From Candidatus Dormiibacterota bacterium (GTDB lineage: Bacteria; Chloroflexota; Dormibacteria; Aeolococcales; Bog-877), in the NCBI GenBank assembly GCA_030038765.1, contig JASHRA010000024.1, positions 1 to 13,596 on the forward strand: a stretch of DNA of 13,596 nt, in the 5' to 3' direction. The position numbers were made by a program, and so were the translations under genes. The notes beneath the pieces are model-generated. The model had not been told where the DNA came from. It saw nothing but the letters and a program-made list of their open reading frames with translations, and searched no databases. This document shows positions 1 to 9,299 of the stretch, piece after piece (position 1 is the stretch's first letter; each line of letters begins with the position of its first letter).

Positions 1-3114
<3,114 letters not shown>

Positions 3115-3121
3115 GGATTGC

Positions 3122-3150
3122 CCCGACCGGCCCCGATGGGGCCGGTCGGG
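3122..3150. terminator. GC hairpin between convergent rpoC and aminotransferase
   Basis: A perfect 13-bp inverted repeat (arms 3122-3134 and 3138-3150, loop GAT) starts 8 bases after the rpoC stop and ends 33 bases beyond the stop of the opposite-strand aminotransferase. Its position between two convergent genes fits a bidirectional terminator. Neither side has a U-tract: the + side continues with a C-rich run, and the - side runs into the rpoC stop region. It is therefore not a canonical intrinsic terminator. Hairpins without U-tracts are common in very GC-rich genomes. The perfect stem is seen directly; the role is inferred. Confidence 0.6.
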
Positions 3151-3183
3151 TGGCCCCTCCCCCTGCCCGGGGCCGCTCCGGGA

Positions 3184-4563
3184 TCAGGCCCTCAGCTCGC
3201 GGGCCATGGCCTCGAAGTTGTCGACATAGCGCTGGACGTCGGCCTCCCGGTGGTCCACCGAGAGCGTCCAGTTCTCCTCCGCGCCAGGAGCCATGAGCAC
3301 GCCGCGGTTGCACTGGTAGAGCCAGCTGAGGTAGGCCATGTCCTTGTCCGTCTCCAGGTAGTCGCGGTAGTTGCGCACGCGCTCGGCCCGGTAGGTGACG
3401 CCGCCCCTGGCGCCCACGGTGACGGCGTGGAAGGGGAGGTCCTGGTCCTCGATGACGCGGTCCAGGCCCCCCTGCAGGACCTCGCCCAGGGCGTCGAAGT
3501 GGGCGTAGGCCAGGGGGGTGAGGATCTCGGTCAGGGTGACCCGGGAGGCGGCCATGGTGAGCGGGTTGCCGTTGAAGGTGCCCATCTGGCTGACCTTCCC
3601 GTCCGAGATCTGGGCCATCACGTCGGCCCGGCCCCCGACGGCGCCGCAGGGGAGGCCGCCCCCGATGGCCTTGGCCAGGCAGACCAGATCGGGCAGCACG
3701 CCGAAGCGCTCGGTGGCGCCGCCCGGGGAGAGGGTGACGCCGGTCTTGACCTCGTCGAAGATGAGCAGGGCGCCGTGGCGGTGGGCCAGCTCGCGCAGGG
3801 CGGCCAGGTAGCCGGAGTCGGGGAAGACGATGCCGATGTTCATCATGGCCGGCTCCACGATCACGGCCGCGATCTGGTCCGGCCGGGCGGCGAAGGCGTG
3901 CTCCGCGGCCGCCAGGTCGTTGAAGGGGACCACCGACACCAGCTGGACCACCGCCGCCGGGATGCCGGCGCTCTGGGGCACGGCGTTGGGCGCCTGGGCC
4001 GGTCCCATCAGCTCCGGGCTGGGCTCGACCGAGACCATGAGCGAGTCGTGGTGCCCGTGGTAGGACGCCTCGACCTTCATCAGCCCGTCGCGACCGGTGA
4101 AGCCGCGGGCCAGGCGGACCGCGTCCAGCGTGCTCTCGGTGCCGCTGTTGGTGAAGCGCCACTGCGGCAGCCCGAAGCGACGGGCGAGCTCCTCCGCCAC
4201 GACCACGAAGTCCTCCACCGGTTGCGCGAAGTGGGTGCCCAGCCGCACCCGCTGGCTCACCGCCTCCACGATGCGGGGGTGGCCGTGGCCCACCAGGTTG
4301 ACGCCGAAGCCGTTGTGGAAGTCGACGTACTGGTTGCCGTCCGCGTCCCAGACCTGGCTGCCCTGGCCACGGTCGACGAAGATGGGGTGGGGCGGGCTCT
4401 CCTGGAAGGACGAGGGCACGCCCCCGGGGCTGTGCCTGGCCGCCCGCTCCACCAGCTCCTGCGAGCGGCGGTGGCGGGAGCGGAAGCTCGCCTCCTCGCG
4501 CCGCGTCAGCTCGGCGACGCGCTGGGAGCGCAGGGGGGTGCGTCTTCGGCCGGGGGCGTCCAC
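3184..4563 (-). CDS. Class III PLP aminotransferase, glutamate-1-semialdehyde-aminomutase-like
   Basis: This 459-residue protein is a fold-type I PLP enzyme of aminotransferase class III. Visible motifs are the phosphate-binding NSGTES (139-144), YHGHHD (168-173), the PLP-nitrogen Asp270 in FDEVKTG, the Schiff-base Lys298 in CLAKAIGGGLPCGAVGG and TFNGNPL (329-335). The overall pattern and the C-terminal half are closest to the HemL (glutamate-1-semialdehyde 2,1-aminomutase) branch. It departs from canonical HemL at FDEVKTG (HemL usually FDEVMTGFR), and it sits with a permease and amine-catabolic genes, not haem genes. I therefore call a HemL-like aminotransferase of unknown substrate and give no symbol. 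The GTG start lies three bases after the permease stop. No strong Shine-Dalgarno is visible there, so translational coupling to the permease is likely. No other plausible start precedes the conserved core, which begins near residue 34. The product should be cytosolic. Family call is firm; substrate is open. Confidence 0.88.
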   Translation of the reverse strand: MDAPGRRRTPLRSQRVAELTRREEASFRSRHRRSQELVERAARHSPGGVPSSFQESPPHPIFVDRGQGSQVWDADGNQYVDFHNGFGVNLVGHGHPRIVEAVSQRVRLGTHFAQPVEDFVVVAEELARRFGLPQWRFTNSGTESTLDAVRLARGFTGRDGLMKVEASYHGHHDSLMVSVEPSPELMGPAQAPNAVPQSAGIPAAVVQLVSVVPFNDLAAAEHAFAARPDQIAAVIVEPAMMNIGIVFPDSGYLAALRELAHRHGALLIFDEVKTGVTLSPGGATERFGVLPDLVCLAKAIGGGLPCGAVGGRADVMAQISDGKVSQMGTFNGNPLTMAASRVTLTEILTPLAYAHFDALGEVLQGGLDRVIEDQDLPFHAVTVGARGGVTYRAERVRNYRDYLETDKDMAYLSWLYQCNRGVLMAPGAEENWTLSVDHREADVQRYVDNFEAMARELRA

Positions 4564-4566
4564 GGC

Positions 4567-6048
4567 TCAGTCCGCCTGGTAGGTGACGACGGGCCGGTGG
4601 AAGAAGTCGCTGCGGCAGAGCACGCGGGCCAGGACGACCAGGGGCACGCCCAGGACGAAGGTGATGATGATCGGCATCGAGGGACCGATCCCGGCCTGGG
4701 CCACCACCTGGTAGGCGACCCAGAAGAGGAACAGGCCGCCCAGGGCGGGCAGGATGCCGGCCAGGATGAGGTTGGTGGCGGACCTTGTGAGGATGCGGCG
4801 GTAGGCCCAGGCACAGGCCAGCCCGGTGATCCCGTAGTAGAAGGCGACCAGCACGCCGATGTTGTCGATGAGCTGGCCGAAGGTGTTGCTGACGGTCGGG
4901 GAGAGGGTGGTCACCAGCATCCCGGCGGCGGCCACGCCGCCCAGTACCAGGGTGCCGGCGGCCGGGGTCTTGAAGCGGGGGTTGATGCGCCCGAAGAGGC
5001 TGGGGAAGACCCCGTCGCGGGCCATGGAGAAGGTCACCCGCGAGGCCGGTAGCAGGGTCGTCTGGGTGGTCGCCACGGTGGAGCTCAGGATGGCCAGCAG
5101 CATGAGGTAGTTGAGAGGGGCCGGAGCCAGCCGCTGGGCGAAGTAGAAGAGCGTGTTGCCGCCCTCGTGGTTGATGGCGTGTACGGGCAGCAGGGACTGC
5201 ACCGCGGCGGCGTTGATGAGGAAGATCACGAGCAGGATGAACATGCTGAGGATGCCGGCGATGCCGGGATAGGACTCCGCCTCCTCGGACTCCTCGTTGA
5301 GGTTGGCGGCCGTGTCCCAGCCCCAGAAGAAGAAGACGCCGAGGGCGCAGCCCACGGCCAGGCCGCTGATGCCACCGACCGAGCCGGGGCTGAACCAGGA
5401 GCCGGAGACGGCCCGTGACCCGGCCGGGTGGGTGAGGATGACCCGCACCAGCCCCGCGATGGAGAAGGAGAGCACGACCAGGTACTCCAGCCCCACCATG
5501 ATCCACTGGAAGTTGGCGGTGAGGCGGATGCCGTAGACCACCATGGCCGTCACCAGCAGCAGCCATCCCAGCCCGACGAGGGCGGTGAGGCCGGTGCTGC
5601 CGGCCGCCTTGGCCGAGATCCAGCCCAGGGACTGGAGCAGGGCCAGGGTGTTGGCCCCGGCGAGGGCGGGGGCGGCGATGCAGAAGAGCACGCTGGCCGC
5701 GGTCTGGACCCAGCCGTTGAACCAGCCCACGTAGGGGTGGACGGTGGCGGCGAGCCAGGAGTAGGAGGCGCCGCAGTTGGGATCGCGCCGGTTCATGAAG
5801 TAGTAGGCGAGGGCGATGCAGAGCACCGGCACGAAGCTGATCAGGATGATCGCCGGCGCCCCCAGCCCGACGGCCCCGATGAGGAGGAAGACGGTCGCCG
5901 CGATGGTGTAGGCGGGCGCCACGCTGGCGACCGCTATGGCCGTCGTGTCGAACAGGCTGAGGGTGTTGCCCCGCAGTCCTGGGGCGCTCTCCTCGGCCAC
6001 CTCTAGCTCGCCCAGCGGCCCGCTTGCGATGTCCACTTGCGGGCACAC
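4567..6048 (-). CDS. APC-superfamily amino acid/amine permease
   Basis: This 493-residue integral membrane protein has about 12 hydrophobic segments and a hydrophilic N-terminal tail of about 30 residues. TM1 lies near 35-57, with the unwound-helix-type segment SVAPAYT, and TM2 near 64-84. GASYSWLA (93-100) follows. The TM6 region at 228-247 leads into WGWDTAANLNEESEE (242-256), and the loop SRVTFSMARDGVFP is at 336-349; both are typical of APC (amino acid-polyamine-organocation) transporters. The substrate cannot be read from sequence; an amino acid or amine taken up for the neighbouring enzymes is likely. The GTG start is supported by a GGAGG Shine-Dalgarno five bases upstream. The gene is first in a two-gene unit with the HemL-like aminotransferase and is divergent from the FAD oxidoreductase, so both are probably controlled from the shared region 6049-6191. 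Confidence 0.92.
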   Translation of the reverse strand: MCPQVDIASGPLGELEVAEESAPGLRGNTLSLFDTTAIAVASVAPAYTIAATVFLLIGAVGLGAPAIILISFVPVLCIALAYYFMNRRDPNCGASYSWLAATVHPYVGWFNGWVQTAASVLFCIAAPALAGANTLALLQSLGWISAKAAGSTGLTALVGLGWLLLVTAMVVYGIRLTANFQWIMVGLEYLVVLSFSIAGLVRVILTHPAGSRAVSGSWFSPGSVGGISGLAVGCALGVFFFWGWDTAANLNEESEEAESYPGIAGILSMFILLVIFLINAAAVQSLLPVHAINHEGGNTLFYFAQRLAPAPLNYLMLLAILSSTVATTQTTLLPASRVTFSMARDGVFPSLFGRINPRFKTPAAGTLVLGGVAAAGMLVTTLSPTVSNTFGQLIDNIGVLVAFYYGITGLACAWAYRRILTRSATNLILAGILPALGGLFLFWVAYQVVAQAGIGPSMPIIITFVLGVPLVVLARVLCRSDFFHRPVVTYQAD

Positions 6049-6053
6049 TGTAG

Positions 6054-6064
6054 CCTCCGGGAGG
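6054..6064 (-). promoter_or_regulatory. Shine-Dalgarno of the permease inside a short palindrome
   Basis: On the minus strand GGAGG (6054-6058) lies five bases before the GTG at 6046-6048 and decides that start. The same bases form one arm of an 11-bp palindrome (CCTCC-G-GGAGG as read on +, 6054-6064). The centre is too tight for a stable RNA hairpin. The Shine-Dalgarno is well supported; any role for the palindrome is speculative. Confidence 0.7.
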
Positions 6065-6069
6065 GGGGC

Positions 6070-6097
6070 CGTCTATGTCGGCCGGGACCAGAGTTTC
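6070..6097 (-). promoter_or_regulatory. Candidate promoter for the permease-aminotransferase unit
   Basis: Read on the minus strand, GAAACT (6097-6092) and TAGACG (6075-6070) are separated by 16 bases, and a start site near 6063 would give a short leader containing the GGAGG. The match to a housekeeping consensus is weak, so the call rests mainly on position in the divergent region. Confidence 0.25.
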
Positions 6098-6107
6098 GGC
6101 CCGCGCC

Positions 6108-6124
6108 CTGTGCCCGATTCACAG
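6108..6124. promoter_or_regulatory. Candidate operator: CTGTG-N7-CACAG inverted repeat
   Basis: A perfect 5+5 bp inverted repeat with a 7-base spacer lies in the divergent region between the permease and the FAD oxidoreductase. It sits about 22 bases upstream of the candidate -10 at 6146-6151, where an activator would be expected to bind. The arms are short, so chance occurrence is possible. The neighbouring PucR-family protein is a possible binder, by inference only. Confidence 0.3.
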
Positions 6125-6145
6125 TCCAGGAGCCCCGGCAGGGTC

Positions 6146-6151
6146 TAGGAT
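6146..6151 (+). promoter_or_regulatory. Candidate -10 element TAGGAT for the FAD oxidoreductase gene
   Basis: TAGGAT fits the TANNNT form common in high-GC bacteria. A start site near 6158 would leave a leader of about 34 bases before the TTG at 6192, containing the GGAAGGAA ribosome site. No convincing -35 is seen at normal spacing, which fits an activator-dependent promoter but is also what chance would give. If right, it excludes the upstream ATG at 6150 as the start. Confidence 0.35.
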
Positions 6152-6178
6152 GGCCCCTCGTGAGGCCCCGGCCGGGAC

Positions 6179-6186
6179 GGAAGGAA
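6179..6186 (+). promoter_or_regulatory. Ribosome binding site deciding a TTG start
   Basis: GGAAGGAA is followed by CGGCC and then an in-frame TTG at 6192-6194. This is a better purine-rich site at better spacing than that before the in-frame ATG at 6150 (AGGG only), so the TTG is preferred. Confidence 0.6.
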
Positions 6187-6191
6187 CGGCC

Positions 6192-7592
6192 TTGAGCGCC
6201 GCGGCGGCGGAGCCGGGCGCGCCCCGGGCGGTGAGCCACTGGCTCCGCCAGCTGGGCGCGCTCCGTCCCCGTCCGCCGCTGCGGCAGGACCTGGACGTGG
6301 ACGTGGCCATCGTCGGCGCCGGCTTCACCGGGCTCTGGACCGCCTACGAGCTCCAGCGCCGGGAGCCGGCGCTGCGGATCGCGGTGCTGGAGCGCGAGGT
6401 GGCGGGCTTCGGTGCCTCTGGCCGCAACGGCAGCTGGTGCGTCGGCGAGCTCAACGCCGGGATCGGGCTTCTCTCCGCCCGCTTCGGCAAGGAGCGCGCG
6501 CTGCGCCTGCACGCTGCCCTCCGGGACACGGTGGGGGAGGTGGGCCGCGGCCTGGCCGAGGCCGGTGTCGAGGCCGGCTTCCAGCGCTCCGGCGTGATGC
6601 TGGCGGCTCGTGGCGCCTACCAGCTGCCGCTCCTCGAGGAGCAGCTGGAGGAGTACCGCGCGGCGGGACTGCCGGACGAGTACCGATGGCTGGAGCGGGA
6701 CCAGGCCCGGGATCGGCTCAGCGCCGCCGGCGTGGAGGCAGCACTCTACACGGAGAACGGGGCCAGCCTGGACCCGGGGCGGGCGGTGCGGGGGCTGGCC
6801 CAGGCCGTGGAGCGCAGGGGAGCCGTGATCCACGAGCTCACCCCCGTGCTCCGGGTCCGACCGGGGCGCCCGGCCCAGCTGGAGACCCCCGCCGGCCGGG
6901 TGCGGGCGCGGGTGGCGGTGCTGGCCCTCGAGGCCTACCTCTGCCAGCTGCCCGGCTTCCGCCGCCGCGTCCTTCCCGTCTACTCCCTCATCGACCTGAC
7001 CGAGCCGCTGACGCCGGAGCAGCGGGCCAGGATCCGCTGGGAGGGGCGTATGTGCGTCGCCTCGATGCGCCTCACGGTCGACTACCTGGCCCTCACTGCC
7101 GACCATCGAATCCTGGTCGGCGGGCGCGGCGCTCCCTACCGCTTCGGATCCCGGATGGCGAGTTCCACGGAGCTGCACCAGGGGACCCACCGCCAGCTCC
7201 GGGCCATGTTCCGGAGCTGGTTCCCAGAGCTGGGCGACGTCCGCTTCGCGGCCTCCTGGGGCGGGGCCGTGGGCATGCCCAGGGACTGGATCCCGCAGAT
7301 CGAGCACCTCCCCGCCCGGGGGATCGCCCTGGCCTACGGCTACACCGGCCACGGCGTCGCCACCAGCAACCTCGCCGGCCGGGTCCTGGCCGACCTCATC
7401 TGCGAGCGCCAGACCGAGCTCACCCGCCTGCCCCTGGTCGGGCACCACTCCCCGGAGTGGGAGCCGGAGCCGCTGCGCTGGCTCGGGGTCCGCCTGGTCC
7501 AGCGGGGCCTCTCGCGGCTGGACAGCCGCGGCGAGCGCAGCGGGCGGCCGCTGCCCCGGCGCGGGCTGGTCCGTCGGCTGGCGGCGCACTGA
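6192..7592 (+). CDS. FAD-dependent amine oxidoreductase, DAO/PuuB-OrdL-like
   Basis: This 466-residue cytosolic flavoenzyme has the D-amino-acid-oxidase fold. Visible are the dinucleotide-binding VAIVGAGFTG (38-47), the ribose-binding acidic end of strand 2 in VLERE (65-69), FGASGRNGSW (73-82) and the C-terminal FAD loop GYTGHGV (383-389) followed by LAGRVLADL. The stretch DYLALTADHRILVGG matches the PuuB (gamma-glutamylputrescine oxidase) pattern, so the likely reaction is oxidation of a primary or secondary amine to an aldehyde, releasing ammonia and H2O2. No PuuA ligase is nearby, so the substrate may be a free amine or another derivative. The TTG start was chosen for its ribosome site. 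An ATG at 6150 and one at 6075 are in frame but would add a low-complexity extension. The C-terminus carries an Arg-rich tail of about 30 residues. The PucR-type regulator follows after 56 bases, probably co-transcribed. Family is firm; substrate is inferred. Confidence 0.87.
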   Translation: MSAAAAEPGAPRAVSHWLRQLGALRPRPPLRQDLDVDVAIVGAGFTGLWTAYELQRREPALRIAVLEREVAGFGASGRNGSWCVGELNAGIGLLSARFGKERALRLHAALRDTVGEVGRGLAEAGVEAGFQRSGVMLAARGAYQLPLLEEQLEEYRAAGLPDEYRWLERDQARDRLSAAGVEAALYTENGASLDPGRAVRGLAQAVERRGAVIHELTPVLRVRPGRPAQLETPAGRVRARVAVLALEAYLCQLPGFRRRVLPVYSLIDLTEPLTPEQRARIRWEGRMCVASMRLTVDYLALTADHRILVGGRGAPYRFGSRMASSTELHQGTHRQLRAMFRSWFPELGDVRFAASWGGAVGMPRDWIPQIEHLPARGIALAYGYTGHGVATSNLAGRVLADLICERQTELTRLPLVGHHSPEWEPEPLRWLGVRLVQRGLSRLDSRGERSGRPLPRRGLVRRLAAH

Positions 7593-7648
7593 GCCGTGGG
7601 CTCCGCATCTCGGGCGGGACTGCCGTGGCCCGGGGAGGGCGGCGGGGC

Positions 7649-9244
7649 GTGAGGCTGAGCCAGGCGCTGCGGCTGGATCCCCTGGGACGGGCCCGGGTGG
7701 TGGCGGGCGAGGCTGGCCTGGAGCGGGAGGTGCGCTGGGCCCACGTGGTCGACATCCCCGACCCCCTCCCCTGGGTCAGTCCCGGCCAGCTCCTGCTCAC
7801 CACCGGCTTCGCCTGGCCCACCGGCAGCCAGGAGCAGCGCCGACTGCTGCGCGACCTCTGCGGCCGCGGCCTGGCGGGCGTCGCGCTGGCGGTGCCCAAG
7901 TACCTCGCCCACTTCCGGGCCGAGGCCCGCGAGGAGGCCGAGGAGCTCCGCTTCCCCCTCCTCGAGCTGCCCTGGGAGGTGCCCTTCGCGGCCGTGACCC
8001 AGGCGGTCAACGGCACGGTGCTGTCCGAGCAGTACCGGCTGATCGAGGAGTCGTCGCGCATCCACCGGGAGCTGACCCGCGCCGCCGTCACCGCCGCCAG
8101 CCTCCAGGACCTGGTCGACACGCTGGGCGTGCTGATCGACCGCCAGGTGACGCTGGAGGACCAGGAGGGGAGGCTGCTGGCCTACTGGCCTTCCGGCTCC
8201 GGCGCCGACGCCGTGCGCCGCGCGACCCTGGAGCAGGGTGGCTCGCCGGCCGAGGTCCTGGCCCAGCTGGATCGGCTGGGCTACCTGGCGCGCATTCGGA
8301 GCAGCGCCGGGCCGGTGCGCATCCCGGCGGCGCCGGAGATCAACCTCCTGGGGCGGGTGGTCTGCCCCATCTGGCTGCGGGAGGAGCTGGTCGGGACGGT
8401 CTGGATCATCGAGGGGGAGGAGGAGCTGAGCGAGCTCCACCTGCGGGCAGCCGAGCACGCGGCGGTGGTGGCGGCGCTGCACATCGCCAACCAGCGCCAG
8501 CTGGCGTCCCTGGAGGTGCGCCTGGGCAGCACCTTCCTCGACGCCCTGCTGGAGGGGCGCTTCGAGGCCAACCCGCACACGCTGGAGCGGGCCCGGCTGC
8601 TGGGCTTCGACCCCGAGGGCAGCTACCGGGTCGCGGTCGCCGTCCTGGGCGCCCAGCTGCCGCTGAGCCGGGAGGCGGTCGTGCTCCGCGACCGCACCGC
8701 GGACCGACTCCGTCAGCGCCTGGCCCGGGCCGGAGGCCTTCCCATCACCTCGGCCAAGCTGGACCAGGTCGCCTTCCTGCTCCCCGCCGACGGCGAGCTG
8801 GCCCCGGCCCAGGCTCCTGGGCCGGCCCTGCTCCTGGGCCGGGCCTACGCCGGCCCCGATGGGGTCCGGCGGAGCTACCTGGAGGCCCTCTCGCTGCTCC
8901 CCCACGCCCGGCCGGGGGAGACGCTGCGCTACGAGGAGATGCTGGTCCAGCGCGTCCTGAGCGGCGACGCCAGCGCCCGCGACGCCTTCCTGGAGCAGCT
9001 CTGGGGGCCGCTGCGGCGGGCCCGGGGCGGGGAGGTGCTGGTGGGGAGCCTCCTGGCCCTCGCGGAACAGGGTTTCCACCGCCGCCGGGCGGCGGCCGCG
9101 CTCCACGTCCACCCCAACACCCTGCGCTACCGGCTGGAGCGGAGCGCGGACCTGCTCCAGCTCGACCTGGGTGACCCGGAGATCCGCTTCCGGCTCCAGC
9201 TGGCGGCCAAGCTCATGTCCGCAGCGCACAATGGCCGGGCTTGA
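7649..9244 (+). CDS. PucR-family transcriptional regulator
   Basis: This 531-residue cytosolic regulator has the family layout. The N-terminal PucR ligand-sensing domain (about 5-120) includes VRWAHVVDIPDP, QLLLTTG and FPLLELPW. A middle region (about 150-280) resembles a GAF-like sensor. A GGDEF-like non-catalytic domain follows at about 290-400, then the C-terminal PucR helix-turn-helix at about 462-520, with AAAALHVHPNTLRYRLER as the recognition part. Family members are mostly activators of purine, amino acid or amine catabolism (PucR, AdeR, PtsJ-type loci). The GTG at 7649 was chosen because the PucR domain starts immediately after it and GGGGAGGG lies at 7632-7639. A GTG at 7625 would add eight residues. 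The frame stays open far upstream inside the oxidoreductase gene, but that is composition, not coding. Its place between the oxidase and gabT suggests control of this locus, including itself. The ligand is unknown. Confidence 0.9.
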   Translation: MRLSQALRLDPLGRARVVAGEAGLEREVRWAHVVDIPDPLPWVSPGQLLLTTGFAWPTGSQEQRRLLRDLCGRGLAGVALAVPKYLAHFRAEAREEAEELRFPLLELPWEVPFAAVTQAVNGTVLSEQYRLIEESSRIHRELTRAAVTAASLQDLVDTLGVLIDRQVTLEDQEGRLLAYWPSGSGADAVRRATLEQGGSPAEVLAQLDRLGYLARIRSSAGPVRIPAAPEINLLGRVVCPIWLREELVGTVWIIEGEEELSELHLRAAEHAAVVAALHIANQRQLASLEVRLGSTFLDALLEGRFEANPHTLERARLLGFDPEGSYRVAVAVLGAQLPLSREAVVLRDRTADRLRQRLARAGGLPITSAKLDQVAFLLPADGELAPAQAPGPALLLGRAYAGPDGVRRSYLEALSLLPHARPGETLRYEEMLVQRVLSGDASARDAFLEQLWGPLRRARGGEVLVGSLLALAEQGFHRRRAAAALHVHPNTLRYRLERSADLLQLDLGDPEIRFRLQLAAKLMSAAHNGRA

Positions 9245-9286
9245 ATTCTGCCCCCAGCGCACCTAGCCCAAGTTCCGCCTGCCCCC

Positions 9287-9292
9287 TAGTGT
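9287..9292 (+). promoter_or_regulatory. Candidate -10 element TAGTGT for a leaderless gabT mRNA
   Basis: TAGTGT fits TANNNT and ends 7 bases before the GTG start at 9300, exactly where transcription would begin. No Shine-Dalgarno precedes that GTG. The combination points to a leaderless transcript, a common arrangement in high-GC Gram-positive relatives. No clear -35 is visible. Confidence 0.4.
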
Positions 9293-9299
9293 CGGTCGT

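Noticed and set aside
3152..3174. Second inverted repeat GGCCCC/GGGGCC downstream of rpoC
   Set aside because: Only 6 bp with an 11-base loop in very GC-rich DNA; expected by chance and weaker than the adjacent 13-bp hairpin.
3184..4563. Calling this gene hemL outright
   Set aside because: The motif around the PLP Asp differs from true HemL and the neighbourhood is amine catabolism, so the symbol would imply a haem role that is not supported.
3118..5052. Plus-strand open frame of about 640 codons antisense to the aminotransferase and permease
   Set aside because: His/Gly/Val-rich shadow translation; the minus-strand frames carry all recognisable motifs.
6437..7648. Upstream extension of the PucR frame through the oxidoreductase gene
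   Set aside because: The extension is in a different frame from the real oxidoreductase, shows no domain, and the PucR domain starts right after the GTG at 7649.
7340..9262. Open frame of about 640 codons antisense to the oxidoreductase and PucR genes
   Set aside because: Composition-driven shadow of the real + strand genes, with Gln/Arg/Gly-rich translation and no recognisable domain.
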